A stretch of 64,000 nucleotides of DNA from Micromonospora sp. AMSO31t (GTDB lineage: Bacteria > Actinomycetota > Actinomycetes > Mycobacteriales > Micromonosporaceae). Location of the stretch: positions 1 to 64,000 of the forward strand of contig NZ_WBKT01000009.1 in NCBI RefSeq assembly GCF_008868175.1. Direction: 5' to 3'. Shown here one piece after another: positions 25,854 through 34,254 of this stretch. Under the pieces are notes generated by a model, which was not told where the DNA came from, did not search any database, and saw only the letters and a program-made list of their open reading frames with translations. A program made the position numbers and the translations under genes. Each line of letters begins with the position of its first letter. Position 1 is the first letter of the stretch.

Positions 25854-27038
25854 TCACTCGGCGCGCAGGGCCACGACGGGATCGAGCCGGCCGGCGCGCT
25901 GGGCGGGCACCACCCCGAAGACGATGCCGACGGCCGCCGACACCCCGAAGGCGAGCGCCAGCGACCACCAGGTGATGGCCGCCGGGATCGGTGAGACCGC
26001 GTCCACCAGCAGCGCGGTGCCGACCCCGAGCGCCATCCCGGTCAGCCCGCCGATCGACGTGAGCAGCACGGCCTCCAGCAGGAACTGCACGCCGATGTCC
26101 CGGGGCCGCGCGCCGACCGCCTTGCGCAGGCCGATCTCGCGGGTCCGCTCGCGCACCGAGACCAGCATGATGTTGGAGACGCCGACGCCGCCGACCAGCA
26201 GCGAGATGCCGGCGATGGCGGCCAGCACCCCGGTGAGCACGCCGAGGATGTCGCCGAGCACACCGAGGATCTGCTGCTGGGTGACCGCGCTGAACTCGGT
26301 GTCCGGGTGCCGGCGGGACAGCTCGGCGACGATCCGATCGCCGAGCTGGTCGATCCGCTCCCGGTCGGGCGCCTTGACGGCGATGCCGTCGATCCGCTGG
26401 GTGCCCCAGAGCCGCTGCGCGGCGGTCACCGGGATGTGCACCTCGTCGTCCCGGTCCACGCCGAGACTCTGGCCCAGCGGGGTGAAGACGCCGATCACCC
26501 GGAACCGGACCCCGGCCAGGGTGACCTGCTGGCCGAGCGGGTCCCGGTCGGGGAAGAGCGCCCGGGCCACGGACGCGCCGAGCACCGCCACCCGGCGGCT
26601 GGTGTCCACGTCCGCGCCGGTCAGGTAGCGGCCGCGGGCCAGCGATCGGGTGAAGACCGCCGGCGTGGTCTCCAGCACACCCTGGACGGTCGTGAAGTCG
26701 GACCGGGTGCCGGCCCGGGCGGTCGCGCCGGAGGCGATGGTGACGGCCACGCGCCCGGGGTCGCCGACCACCCGGGAGACGGCGTCCACGTCCTTGAGGT
26801 CCAGCGGCGAGACCACCGGCGCGGTGCCGACGTCGAGCTTGCCCGGCACCACGAGGAGCAGGTTCGAGCCGAGCCCCTCCACCTGCTGTTCGACCTTCTG
26901 CTTGGTGCCTGTGCCGATGGCCACCAAAAGCACCACCGAGGCGACCCCGATGATCACGCCGAGCATGGTGAGCGCGCTGCGCAAGCGGTTGGCCCGCAGC
27001 GCGTCCAGCGCCACCCGCCAGGCCTCGGCCACCCTCAC
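25854..27038 (-). CDS. MacB-type ABC transporter permease (FtsX domain)
   Basis: 394-aa permease of the MacB/LolC superfamily. A first membrane helix at about 20-42 (ALTMLGVIIGVASVVLLVAIG) is followed by a MacB-PCD periplasmic domain (about 45-235). Three C-terminal helices form the FtsX core (ILGVLTGVLAAIAGISLLVGGVG, VRERTREIGLRKAVGAR, then two more). It is the last gene of the three-gene exporter operon, overlapping the ATPase gene by 4 nt. It probably drives mechanotransmission export of a lipophilic compound, peptide or lipoprotein; the cargo is unknown. Confidence 0.93.
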   Translation of the reverse strand: MRVAEAWRVALDALRANRLRSALTMLGVIIGVASVVLLVAIGTGTKQKVEQQVEGLGSNLLLVVPGKLDVGTAPVVSPLDLKDVDAVSRVVGDPGRVAVTIASGATARAGTRSDFTTVQGVLETTPAVFTRSLARGRYLTGADVDTSRRVAVLGASVARALFPDRDPLGQQVTLAGVRFRVIGVFTPLGQSLGVDRDDEVHIPVTAAQRLWGTQRIDGIAVKAPDRERIDQLGDRIVAELSRRHPDTEFSAVTQQQILGVLGDILGVLTGVLAAIAGISLLVGGVGVSNIMLVSVRERTREIGLRKAVGARPRDIGVQFLLEAVLLTSIGGLTGMALGVGTALLVDAVSPIPAAITWWSLALAFGVSAAVGIVFGVVPAQRAGRLDPVVALRAE

Positions 27039-27913
27039 CCGGCACCCCCGGGCCCGCCCGGGCCACCGGTCCCACCAGCACGCGGAAGGCGTCCGGTGGC
27101 TCCGGTGGCGCCACCGGAGCCACCGGACGGGTGCCCCGGGCCGCTTCCGGACGCGGACCGGGGCTCCGCGCTGGGAGCGGCGTCCAGTGTCTCAGGTCGA
27201 CCGTCGCCGCCCGACAGCGGTCGATCATGAACGGTGTCGGAGCGGATCAGCCCGTCCCGGACGGCGACCCGCCGGCGGGCCCGGGCCGCCACCTCCGGGT
27301 CGTGGGTCACCATCACGAGGGCCACACCGGACTCGACGTTGAGCCGCTCCAGCAGCTCCAGCACCGCCTCGCCGGTGGCGCTGTCCAGGTTGCCGGTGGG
27401 CTCGTCGGCGAGCAGCACCGCCGGGTCGGTGACCAGGGCGCGGGCGATGGCCACCCGCTGCTGCTCGCCGCCGGAGAGCTGGTTGGGGCGGTGGCCCAGC
27501 CGGTGCCCCAACCCGACCCGGCCGAGCATCGCGGCCGCGCGTTCCCGCCGCTGCCGCGCCCCGACACCCCGGTAGACCAGGGGCAGCGCCACGTTGTCCA
27601 CGGCGGACGTCCGGGGCAGCAGGTGGAACGCCTGGAACACGAAGCCGATGGTCTCGTTGCGCAGTGTCGCCAGCTCCGGCGCGGTCAGCGTGGCCACGTC
27701 CCGCCCACCGATCACCAGCCGGCCGCCGGTCGGCCGGTCCAGCCCGCCGAGCAGGTGCATGAGCGTGGACTTGCCCGAGCCGGACGGCCCGATCACGGCC
27801 ACGTACTCGCCCTGCCCGATGGTGAGCGACACCCCCCGCAGCGCGGGCACCGACACCCCGTCCAGCTCGTACGTGCGGGACACGTCGACCGCCTCGATCG
27901 CGGCGACGGTCAC
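27035..27913 (-). CDS. MacB-type ABC transporter ATP-binding protein
   Basis: 292-aa ATPase. Walker A is [16 protein letters not shown], the Q-loop lies in [18 protein letters not shown], the signature is [15 protein letters not shown], and Walker B is [16 protein letters not shown] with the H-loop in MVTHDPEVA. The ABC domain ends near residue 225. A 65-residue Gly/Pro/Ser-rich tail ([19 protein letters not shown]...) is unusual for this family and ends at the overlap with the permease gene. It overlaps the upstream adaptor gene by 4 nt. Confidence 0.93.
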   Translation of the reverse strand: MTVAAIEAVDVSRTYELDGVSVPALRGVSLTIGQGEYVAVIGPSGSGKSTLMHLLGGLDRPTGGRLVIGGRDVATLTAPELATLRNETIGFVFQAFHLLPRTSAVDNVALPLVYRGVGARQRRERAAAMLGRVGLGHRLGHRPNQLSGGEQQRVAIARALVTDPAVLLADEPTGNLDSATGEAVLELLERLNVESGVALVMVTHDPEVAARARRRVAVRDGLIRSDTVHDRPLSGGDGRPETLDAAPSAEPRSASGSGPGHPSGGSGGATGATGRLPRAGGTGGPGGPGGAG

Positions 27914-29304
27914 CGGAGTTCCTGGCCGTCGTGGACCTGGTCGGCGCCGCGCACCACGATCCGGTCGCCGGCGCGCACCCCGCTGACGATCTGCACCAGG
28001 TCCTGCCCCTGCACGCCCACGGTGACCGGCACCCGGTCGGCCTTCCCGTCCCGCAGCAGCCAGATCGAGTCCCGCCCGTCGGCGGAGAAGACCGCCGAGG
28101 CGGGCACGGCCACCGCGTCGGCCGCCTCGCGGACGCGGAGGTGGACCACGGCGTTCATGCCGGGGCGGGGCGCCGGGGCGGCCTCCCCCTCGCCGAGCCG
28201 CCCGGCGCCGAGGCCGAGGCGCACCCGGTAGGTGACCCCGCCCCGGGCCGAACTGGTCGGCAGCACGTCCACCGAGCGGACCGTGGCGTCGTACGTCGCG
28301 CCGGTCACCGCGTCCAGCTCCACCGACGCGGCCAGCCCGGCCCGGACCAGCAGCACGTCGGTCTCGTCCACCTCGGCGAGCAGGCCCAGCTGCCCGGTGT
28401 CCACCACGGTCAGCACCGGCGTGCCGGCGGTCACCCGGCCACCGGCCGGCACCGCGTCGTCCACCCCGGCCGGCGGGCCGCCCTGCCCGGCCGCGCCGAG
28501 GGCCGACGGGTCGAGACCGGGCACCCCGCCTCCGGCCGCCCCGAGCAGCCCGCTGAGGTCGGTGGGGGTGGCCGCCCGGGTCCCGCCCGGCTGCACCACC
28601 CCGGCGACCGGGGCGCGCAGGGTCAGCGCGTCGACCGTCGCCTTCGCCAGGTCGTACGCCTGCTGGGCCTGGAGGCGCTGCGCGGTCGACAGCGCGCCGA
28701 CGGCGCTGTTCAGCCCGGCGACGCCGCGCTGCACGGCGTTGACCGCCCGGTCGGCGGCGCGGGCGGCCGACGCGTACTGCTGCTGCGCCGACTCGACCTG
28801 GAGCAGCAGCGCGGACCGCAGCTGGGGATCGCCGACCTTCCCGGCCGCCTTGCGGGCGGCGGCGAACGCCTCATCGGCGGCCCGGTCGGTGTTCCGCCGG
28901 CTCCCACCGAGGTCGCCGGCGCCGACTCCCGGTCCGGCCCGCTTCGCGGCGCGCAGCGCCGCGCGGGCCTGCGTCAACCGGGCCCGCGCGGACGGCGAGT
29001 CGAGCACGGCGAGCACCTGCCCGCGGGCGACCCGCTGTCCGGGCTGGACGCGCAGGCTGGCCAGGGTGCCGTCGGCCGGGGCGGTGAGGGTGGCGGCGGC
29101 CCGGGCGGTCACCGCGGCCGGCGCGTCGATCACCTCGGCCACCGGAGAGCGGCCCACCTCGGCCACGGTGACCGCGGGCGGGTCGTCGCCACACGAGGCG
29201 GCGGTGGTGCCGGTCAGTGCGACGACGGCGAGCAGGGCGACGAGGAGGCGCGGGCGGCGGGCCGCGGGCAGCCGCGGCGAGGGGGTGCGGGCCACCCGGC
29301 CCAT
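27910..29304 (-). CDS. Efflux periplasmic-adaptor-like (HlyD/MacA) lipoprotein
   Basis: 464-aa membrane fusion protein homologue. The N-terminal signal runs to about residue 38 (LLVALLAVVALTGTTAASCGDD), with a plausible lipoprotein Cys. A split lipoyl/barrel-sandwich domain is visible at LRVQPGQRVARGQVLAVLDS and in the region DALTLRAPVAGVVQPG. Between them is an Ala/Arg-rich coiled coil of about 100 residues; after them are beta-barrel segments ending in VRAGDRIVVRGADQVHDGQEL. In Gram-positives such adaptors pair with MacB-like transporters without an outer-membrane channel. It is first in the operon; ATG 29304 gives the signal sequence at the N-terminus. Confidence 0.88.
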   Translation of the reverse strand: MGRVARTPSPRLPAARRPRLLVALLAVVALTGTTAASCGDDPPAVTVAEVGRSPVAEVIDAPAAVTARAAATLTAPADGTLASLRVQPGQRVARGQVLAVLDSPSARARLTQARAALRAAKRAGPGVGAGDLGGSRRNTDRAADEAFAAARKAAGKVGDPQLRSALLLQVESAQQQYASAARAADRAVNAVQRGVAGLNSAVGALSTAQRLQAQQAYDLAKATVDALTLRAPVAGVVQPGGTRAATPTDLSGLLGAAGGGVPGLDPSALGAAGQGGPPAGVDDAVPAGGRVTAGTPVLTVVDTGQLGLLAEVDETDVLLVRAGLAASVELDAVTGATYDATVRSVDVLPTSSARGGVTYRVRLGLGAGRLGEGEAAPAPRPGMNAVVHLRVREAADAVAVPASAVFSADGRDSIWLLRDGKADRVPVTVGVQGQDLVQIVSGVRAGDRIVVRGADQVHDGQELR

Positions 29305-29333
29305 GCTACGACCCGTCGACCAGCGTCGACGTC

Positions 29334-30797
29334 TCAGCCGACGGCCGCGCGGACGTAGGCGACGCAGTCGTCGTGCAGCCCCGGCCAGGGGTCGCCGAAC
29401 ACCTCGTCGGCGGCCTCGGCCACCGACCGCTGGTCGTGCACCACGGCCCGGAAGAAGGCCAGCACCCGCTGCTCCCCGTACCGGTCGACCAGGTGGCGCA
29501 CCGCCAGGTAGCCGGTGCCGTAGGCGCCGCCCACCCGGTCGTCGGCCGCGTTGTCGGCCGGGGCGAGCGCGTCGAGCCGGCCGTTCCACCCGCCGCGGAC
29601 GAGCTTGCGCACCTCGGCCAGGCCCTCGTAGCGGTCCACCGGCTGGCCGTCCGCGCCCGCGTACTCGGCCAGGCCCTCCACGAGCCACCAGCTCGACCGG
29701 TCCGCGTAGCCCCGGTCCGGCAGCGACGCGGCATGGGTCAGCTCGTGCCGGAGCAGGTCGTCGACGCCCGTCGGGGTGAGGCTCTGCGCGTTCAGCACGA
29801 CGTCGTGGTGCCCGCCGCCGACGCCGACCGCGTAGCCGGCGGTCCACTTCGGCCGCCCGCCCCCGTACCAGCGCTGCCACTCGGCCCGGCCGGCGTAGTA
29901 GACGAGATAGCGGTCGGGCGGCGCGCCGGCCACCGCGTACAGGTCGGCGACCTTCGCGGCCGCCTCGGCCTGAGCCAGCAGGCCGGGCAGCTTGGCCCGC
30001 AGCGCCGGGGTGGTGGCGACCACGGCCCGCTTGCCGACCGCCACGGCCAGGTCGCTGACCTCCCAGGGCCGCGCGCCGGCCGGGGCCGCCCGGGACTCCT
30101 CGACCGCGGTCAGCCGGGGCTCCCCGTCGCCCGTCACCCGCCACCGGGTGCCCAGCTCGACACTGCTCGGCGTGCAGCCCGGCACCACGAAGCAGTAGCC
30201 GACGGTCACCGCCAGCCGCCACTCCCCCGGCTGCCGCTCGACCGCCGCCGGCACCCCGTCGGCCGCCGGCCGCCAGGCGGTGACCCGGAGCGCGCGCAGC
30301 GCGGTGTACCGCCGGATGAGCGCCGGTCGGGCGGCGGGCTCGGCGACGGCGAGGAAACCGGCGCGGTCACCGTCGAGCAGCGCGGCGGCCTGCCGGTCGA
30401 GCTGGGCCGCCATCCGCTCGCGGAGACGCCGCTCGGCCGGCGTGCCCCGGTCGTCCCGCTCCGCCGCCGGCCGTCCGGCCGCGCCGGGCACCAGCCCGAG
30501 CAGGAGTACGCCGGGAACACCGCACGCCAGCAGCACGAGTACGAGCCCGACGGCGGCCCAGAGCCGCCACCGCCGCCGGGTGGCCGGAAGCTGCGGGCCC
30601 TCGGCTCGTTGAGTGCCCCCGGTTCGGTCGTCGCCGTCGGCTGGCCGGGTGCCGTTCGGCGCGGCCGTTCCGGCCGGGACGTTGTCGACGGCGGGGGCCG
30701 GGTGGCCGGGTGGACCGTCGCCGTCCCGTGGCGCGGTGGCCGGCGGCTCGTCGCCGCTCGACGCCGCGCCGGCGGGCTGCTGGTCACCGTCGGTCAC
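29334..30797 (-). CDS. Membrane-anchored gluzincin-type metallopeptidase
   Basis: 487-aa protein. A Pro/Gly/Thr-rich cytoplasmic N-terminus (about 1-75) is followed by one membrane helix at about 76-100 (WAAVGLVLVLLACGVPGVLLLG) and a large extracytoplasmic region. The zinc motif LLRHELTHAASLPD (HExxH, about residue 340-347) is followed by WWLVEGLAEYAGAD, giving the third zinc ligand Glu, as in the peptidase-MA clan. The middle part has a nuclear-transport-factor-like feel (WRVTGDGEPRLTAVEE) that I cannot assign. It lies 29 nt upstream of the exporter operon on the same strand, so it may act on the exported product. Substrate unknown. Confidence 0.82.
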   Translation of the reverse strand: MTDGDQQPAGAASSGDEPPATAPRDGDGPPGHPAPAVDNVPAGTAAPNGTRPADGDDRTGGTQRAEGPQLPATRRRWRLWAAVGLVLVLLACGVPGVLLLGLVPGAAGRPAAERDDRGTPAERRLRERMAAQLDRQAAALLDGDRAGFLAVAEPAARPALIRRYTALRALRVTAWRPAADGVPAAVERQPGEWRLAVTVGYCFVVPGCTPSSVELGTRWRVTGDGEPRLTAVEESRAAPAGARPWEVSDLAVAVGKRAVVATTPALRAKLPGLLAQAEAAAKVADLYAVAGAPPDRYLVYYAGRAEWQRWYGGGRPKWTAGYAVGVGGGHHDVVLNAQSLTPTGVDDLLRHELTHAASLPDRGYADRSSWWLVEGLAEYAGADGQPVDRYEGLAEVRKLVRGGWNGRLDALAPADNAADDRVGGAYGTGYLAVRHLVDRYGEQRVLAFFRAVVHDQRSVAEAADEVFGDPWPGLHDDCVAYVRAAVG

Positions 30798-31154
30798 CGG
30801 CGAAGGGTACGACCAATCGGGCGTTCCGGGAAGACTCCCCGCGCGTCCCCGGAGCCAACTCTCTGTCGCGGCGCCTGTCGAGCTGATGTCACGGACGACT
30901 CAACCGCGAGGCGACCCCCGGCGGCCGGCAGCGACCTCCCCGCCGCCGCACGCGACTGGTCACGGCCCCCGGCGAGATCTTGGTAGGAAGCGGCCCCTAT
31001 AGGGGCCATAATCGTCCAAGATCCAGGATGGTGAGGCGGCGGACGAGCGCCTGGGTGCTCGTGGACGTTCGGCGGGTTCGGCGTGAGTATTTTGCGACGT
31101 CAGCTCGACAGGCGGGCGACCAGAGGCGCCGCCCGGCCGCCGGGTCGGCTCGGG
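30798..31154. other. 357-bp intergenic region with a concentric palindrome
   Basis: No gene supported. It holds the promoter region of the metallopeptidase gene, the 48-bp dyad element listed separately, and the 3' flank of the YrdB gene. Short frames here have poor codon use and no recognisable product. Confidence 0.6.
30976..31023. repeat. Concentric double palindrome (48 bp)
   Basis: Inner perfect palindrome GGCCCCTATAGGGGCC (30992-31007) is flanked at equal distance by GATCTTGG (30976-30983) and CCAAGATC (31016-31023). Both pairs share the same centre, at 30999.5. The intervening 8-nt spacers are not complementary. No T-run. Candidate dispersed intergenic element or binding site for a dimeric or tetrameric protein. 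Confidence 0.75.
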
Positions 31155-31490
31155 TCAGACCTTTTCGCCGGAGACGGTGAGCAGGGTCTTGTCGAGGGCC
31201 CACAGGGCCACCAGGATCGCGCCGGGCAGCGGCCGGCCGGCCAGGGCGAGCAGCACCCCGCCGGTGACGAAGCAGGCCGCCTGCACGCCCAGCTTGGCCG
31301 GCGCGGGCAGCGTCACGCCGGCCCGGGGCGAGCAGAACAGCCCCCAGACCACGGCGATCACCAGCGGCGCGCCGAGCCCGGCGAGCAGCCGCACCGGCCA
31401 GCCGGCGTCGAGGGTGAACCCCCACCAGCCGGCCGCCGCGAGCAGGGCCAGCTCCAGCAGGAAGATGAGCGTGAGCAGGGCGGCCTTCAC
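31155..31490 (-). CDS. YrdB-family (DUF2568) small membrane protein
   Basis: 111-aa integral membrane protein with about four hydrophobic segments (LTLIFLLELALLAAAGWWGF; LLAGLGAPLVIAVVWGLF; VQAACFVTGGVLLALAG; ALWALDKTLL). The FCSPRAGVTLP loop is typical of DUF2568/YrdB proteins, whose function is unknown. Its start overlaps the TetR gene by 4 nt. It is the last gene of the hydrolase-TetR-YrdB operon and should be controlled by the palindromic operator in front of that operon. Confidence 0.85.
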   Translation of the reverse strand: MKAALLTLIFLLELALLAAAGWWGFTLDAGWPVRLLAGLGAPLVIAVVWGLFCSPRAGVTLPAPAKLGVQAACFVTGGVLLALAGRPLPGAILVALWALDKTLLTVSGEKV

Positions 31491-32056
31491 CGGGACCTCC
31501 AGTTGCGGTACGCGGTGTCCAGCGCGGCCACCATCTCGTCGAAGGACCGGTCGATGTCGCGGGGCAGCCCGAACCCGCCGGCCGCCTCGAGGGTGATGAA
31601 GCCGTGCACGGCGGCCCGGAACATCCGGGTGGCGTCGACCGCCGCGTCGCCGCTGAGGTCGTACCCGCGCAGGATCGCGTAGATGGCGCCCACGGCCCGT
31701 TCCGCGGCGGCGAGATGCTCGGGGTCGTCGGGGGCCGGCGCCCGCTGGGTGGCCGGGTAGCGGCCGGGGTGCCGGCGGGCGTACTCCCGTAGGGCGCTGG
31801 CGGCGGCGCGCAGCGCGTCGCCGCCGGCCCGGCCCGCGGCGGCGCTGGTCAGCTCGGTGGCGACCTCGGTGGTGGCCAGTACGGCCAGCTTCTGGTGCAG
31901 CGCGTCGACGCCCCGGACGTGCTTGTAGAGGCTGGGCAGCGCCACACCGAGCCGGGCGGCGAGCGCGGCCAGGGTGAGCCGGTCGTGGCCGACCTCGTCG
32001 GCGAGCACGGCCGCCTCACGGACCACGGTCTGCGGGGTCAGGCCGGCCCTAGGCAC
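31487..32056 (-). CDS. TetR-family repressor with WHG-type C-terminal domain
   Basis: 189-aa TetR regulator. The N-terminal HTH is VVREAAVLADEVGHDRLTLAALAARLGVALPSLYKHVRG (about 10-50). The C-terminal ligand domain (TetR_C with WHG-like FRAAVHGFITLEAAGGFG, about 85-185) is of the subtype often linked to lipophilic ligands. It is encoded between the hydrolase (8-nt overlap) and the YrdB protein (4-nt overlap), so it lies inside the operon it most likely represses through the operator at 32850-32870. Confidence 0.9.
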   Translation of the reverse strand: MPRAGLTPQTVVREAAVLADEVGHDRLTLAALAARLGVALPSLYKHVRGVDALHQKLAVLATTEVATELTSAAAGRAGGDALRAAASALREYARRHPGRYPATQRAPAPDDPEHLAAAERAVGAIYAILRGYDLSGDAAVDATRMFRAAVHGFITLEAAGGFGLPRDIDRSFDEMVAALDTAYRNWRSR

Positions 32057-32843
32057 GGGTGGTCACCGCCAGGAACTCCAGCAGGTCGGCGGCGGTGGCG
32101 TCGGGCTGGTCGGCGTGCGGGTAGTGACCGGAGTCGGCGATCATACGCGCCTCGGCGGTGGCGAAGTGCCGGCGGGCGGCCCGCGCCTCGGCGCCGGGGT
32201 CCGGGAAGTCCGGGTCCTTCGTGCCCATGAGCACCAGCACCGGCTGCCGCACCTCCCGGGCCCGCGCGGTCCAGTGCGGGTCGACCGGCGCCACCACGCC
32301 GCGCACGGCGGCCATCCGGCCGCGCAGCTTGGCGACCAGCTCCTTCCGGTACGCGGCGTCGTCGGCCGGCCGCCCGCACGGGAACAGGGTGCGGTGGAAC
32401 ATCCCGAACAGCCGTGGGCTGCGCAGCACGACCGCCTGGGTGGCCCGCAGCAGCGGGTTCGGCTTGGGCGGGGCGACGAACGGGCTGACCTGCACGATGC
32501 CGGTGACCAGCGCGGGGGCGTCGGCGGCGGCGAAGACCACGGCGGCGGCGCTGGACGAGCTGCCGACCAGGGTGGCCGGGCCGCCGCCGAGCGCGCGGAC
32601 CACGGCGAGCAGGTCGACGCCCACCTCGGCGGGGGCGTAGCTGGGCCAGCGCGGGCTGGAGTCACCGTGCCCGCGCACGTCGACCGAGGCGACCCGGTAG
32701 CCGGCCGACACCAGCCGGGGCACCAGGTGCCGGAAGGACGCCCGGTTCTCCCCCATGCCGTGCGAGAGGACCACGAGCGGCCCCTCCCCGTGCACCTCGT
32801 ATGCGATGGTTCCGCCGTCCCGCGCCATCTGGCTAACTGTCAT
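32049..32843 (-). CDS. Alpha/beta hydrolase
   Basis: About 264-aa alpha/beta-fold hydrolase. The oxyanion region is VVLSHGMGENRASFRHLV. SVDVRGHGDSSPRW follows, the nucleophile elbow is LVGSSSSAAAVVFAA (Ser about residue 97), and the catalytic His is in MIADSGHYPHADQPD. Several ATG starts are possible (32849, 32843, 32828); 32843 leaves the 21-bp palindrome just upstream, with no clear ribosome site, so the mRNA may be leaderless or nearly so. It is first in an operon with the TetR repressor. The substrate could be an ester, lactone or haloalkane. Confidence 0.85.
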   Translation of the reverse strand: MTVSQMARDGGTIAYEVHGEGPLVVLSHGMGENRASFRHLVPRLVSAGYRVASVDVRGHGDSSPRWPSYAPAEVGVDLLAVVRALGGGPATLVGSSSSAAAVVFAAADAPALVTGIVQVSPFVAPPKPNPLLRATQAVVLRSPRLFGMFHRTLFPCGRPADDAAYRKELVAKLRGRMAAVRGVVAPVDPHWTARAREVRQPVLVLMGTKDPDFPDPGAEARAARRHFATAEARMIADSGHYPHADQPDATAADLLEFLAVTTRA

Positions 32844-32849
32844 AGCCAT

Positions 32850-32870
32850 AAAGCTAATGCCATTAGCTTT
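32850..32870. promoter_or_regulatory. Perfect 21-bp operator for the TetR regulator
   Basis: AAAGCTAATG-C-CATTAGCTTT: 10-bp perfect arms around a single base, 6 bp upstream of the chosen hydrolase start. It is markedly AT-rich in a sequence of over 70% GC. The TetR gene in the same operon is the obvious candidate ligand, implying autoregulation. Confidence 0.8.
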
Positions 32871-32891
32871 CGGCGTCAAGGCCCCGGAACG

Positions 32892-32932
32892 CGGAACGGG
32901 CCGGCAGGACGACGTCCCACCGGCCCGTTCCG
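32892..32932 (-). terminator. Terminator hairpin after proline dehydrogenase
   Basis: Arms 32892-32904 and 32920-32932 (CGGAACGGGCCGG/CCGGCCCGTTCCG) form a perfect 13-bp stem with a 15-nt loop, beginning 6 nt beyond the proline dehydrogenase stop. It would insulate the TetR operon from readthrough. Confidence 0.75.
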
Positions 32933-32938
32933 TTCAGC

Positions 32939-33859
32939 TCACTTCTTCGACATCAGGGCGCGGCCGAAGAACATCATGTTCGCCGGGCGCTCGGCCAGGC
33001 GGCGCATGAGGTAGCCGTACCACTGGTCGCCGTAGGGGACGTAGGTGCGCACGGTGTAGCCGTCACCCACGAGACGCTTCTGCTCCTCCGGGCGGATGCC
33101 GAAGAGCATCTGGAACTCGAACCGCTCCGGGCCGCGGTCGAACCAGCGGGCCCGGTCCTCGCCGATGGCGATCAGGCGCGGGTCGTGGGTGGCCAGCATC
33201 GGGTAGCCGTCCCCGGACATCAGCACGTTCAGGCAGCGCACGTACGACTTGTCGACCTCGCGGGCGGACTGGTAAGCCACCGACTCGGGCTCCTTGTACG
33301 CGCCCTTGCAGAGCCGCACCCGGGAACCGGCGCCGGACAGCTCGCGGCAGTCCGACTCGGTCCGCCGCAGGTACGCCTGGAGCACCGCACCCGTCGACGG
33401 GTAGTCCTTGCGCAGCTTCGCCAGGATGTCCAGGGTCGAGTCGGTGGTGGTGTGGTCCTCCATGTCCAGGGTGACCGTGCTGCCGGCCGCGTCGGCCGCC
33501 GCGCAGATCGCCCGCGCGTTGTCGTACGCGAGCTGCTCGTCGAACAACTGCCCGAGCGCGGAGAGCTTCACGCTCACCTCTGCGGCCGGGGTGAGCCCGG
33601 CGGCGCCCAGCAGTCGCAGCAGCCTGAGGTATTCGTCCCGGGTGGCGTTCGCCTGCTCCGGGGTGACGGTGTCCTCACCGAGGAAGTCGAGGGTGACCGC
33701 TTGGCCGTCGGCGACGAGTACGCGGGTCGCGCGCAGCGCGTCGTCGGTGCCGGCGCCGGCGACGAACCGGCGGACGACGTCCCGGGTGAACGGGGCCGTC
33801 GCGACGAGCCGCTCGACCTGGGATGACCGGGAGGCGGCGAGGATGACGGAACGGAGCAT
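32939..33859 (-). CDS. Proline dehydrogenase (monofunctional, FAD-dependent)
   Basis: Oxidises proline to pyrroline-5-carboxylate with FAD and passes electrons to quinone. The 306-aa protein is the short monofunctional actinobacterial type, starting MLRSVILAASRSSQVERLV. Landmarks are VSVKLSALGQLFDEQLAYDNAR, TLDMEDHTTTDSTLDI, VRLCKGAYKEPESVAY, MLATHDPRLIAIGED, EFQMLFGIRPEEQKRL and YVPYGDQWYGYLMRRLAERPAN, all typical of the PRODH barrel. ATG 33859 matches the family start. The P5C dehydrogenase partner is not next to it in this window. A strong terminator follows. Confidence 0.95.
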   Translation of the reverse strand: MLRSVILAASRSSQVERLVATAPFTRDVVRRFVAGAGTDDALRATRVLVADGQAVTLDFLGEDTVTPEQANATRDEYLRLLRLLGAAGLTPAAEVSVKLSALGQLFDEQLAYDNARAICAAADAAGSTVTLDMEDHTTTDSTLDILAKLRKDYPSTGAVLQAYLRRTESDCRELSGAGSRVRLCKGAYKEPESVAYQSAREVDKSYVRCLNVLMSGDGYPMLATHDPRLIAIGEDRARWFDRGPERFEFQMLFGIRPEEQKRLVGDGYTVRTYVPYGDQWYGYLMRRLAERPANMMFFGRALMSKK

Positions 33860-33977
33860 GAGCCGAGCGTAACGCCCGGCGGTGGGCCCGCGCCGGGGGG
33901 CGGCGGGCAACGTCACGCAGCGTTCCGGCGGGCACCGCGGGGCGGCCCCGCTGGCGGGGATCCGCTACAACCATCAC

Positions 33978-34253
33978 GTGGAACGACGCCCCCGACGCCG
34001 GCTCCGGTCGGCCACCGTGCAGCTCGGCGCCCTGACCGCCCTGGCCCTCGCCCTGTCCGGCTGCAACAACGGATACGACGACGACGATGACGACTGCGCC
34101 CTCGGTCCGGCGGGCGGGGGCGGCGACACGGTCGCCCTGGCCCTGCGGGTCCCCGCGCCGGCCGCCGCCGCCCGGGACACCCCGGCGCCGGTCGCCGCGC
34201 CCCTGCCCGAGCGCGGCGGCTTCGGCACCCACCTCGCCTCCTGCGGGGGCTGA
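33978..34253 (+). CDS. Small Asp-rich lipoprotein paired with an ATP-grasp enzyme
   Basis: 91-aa precursor. The signal sequence LGALTALALALSGCNNGY carries a clear lipobox (LSGC, Cys about residue 29), followed by a run of six Asp (residues 33-38) and a Cys. An Ala/Pro/Val-rich segment follows, and the protein ends LPERGGFGTHLASCGG. No known domain. GTG 33978 is the start that puts the signal at the N-terminus. The stop is 1 nt before the GTG of the glutathionylspermidine-synthase-like gene. In enterobacteria a similar enzyme (YgiC) is paired with an acidic lipoprotein (YgiB), so a functional pair is likely. Confidence 0.72.
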   Translation: MERRPRRRLRSATVQLGALTALALALSGCNNGYDDDDDDCALGPAGGGGDTVALALRVPAPAAAARDTPAPVAAPLPERGGFGTHLASCGG

Positions 34254-34254
34254 C

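Noticed and set aside
30794-31009. 71-codon minus-strand frame overlapping the concentric palindrome
   Set aside because: Starts inside the palindrome, lacks a ribosome site, and has mixed codon use.
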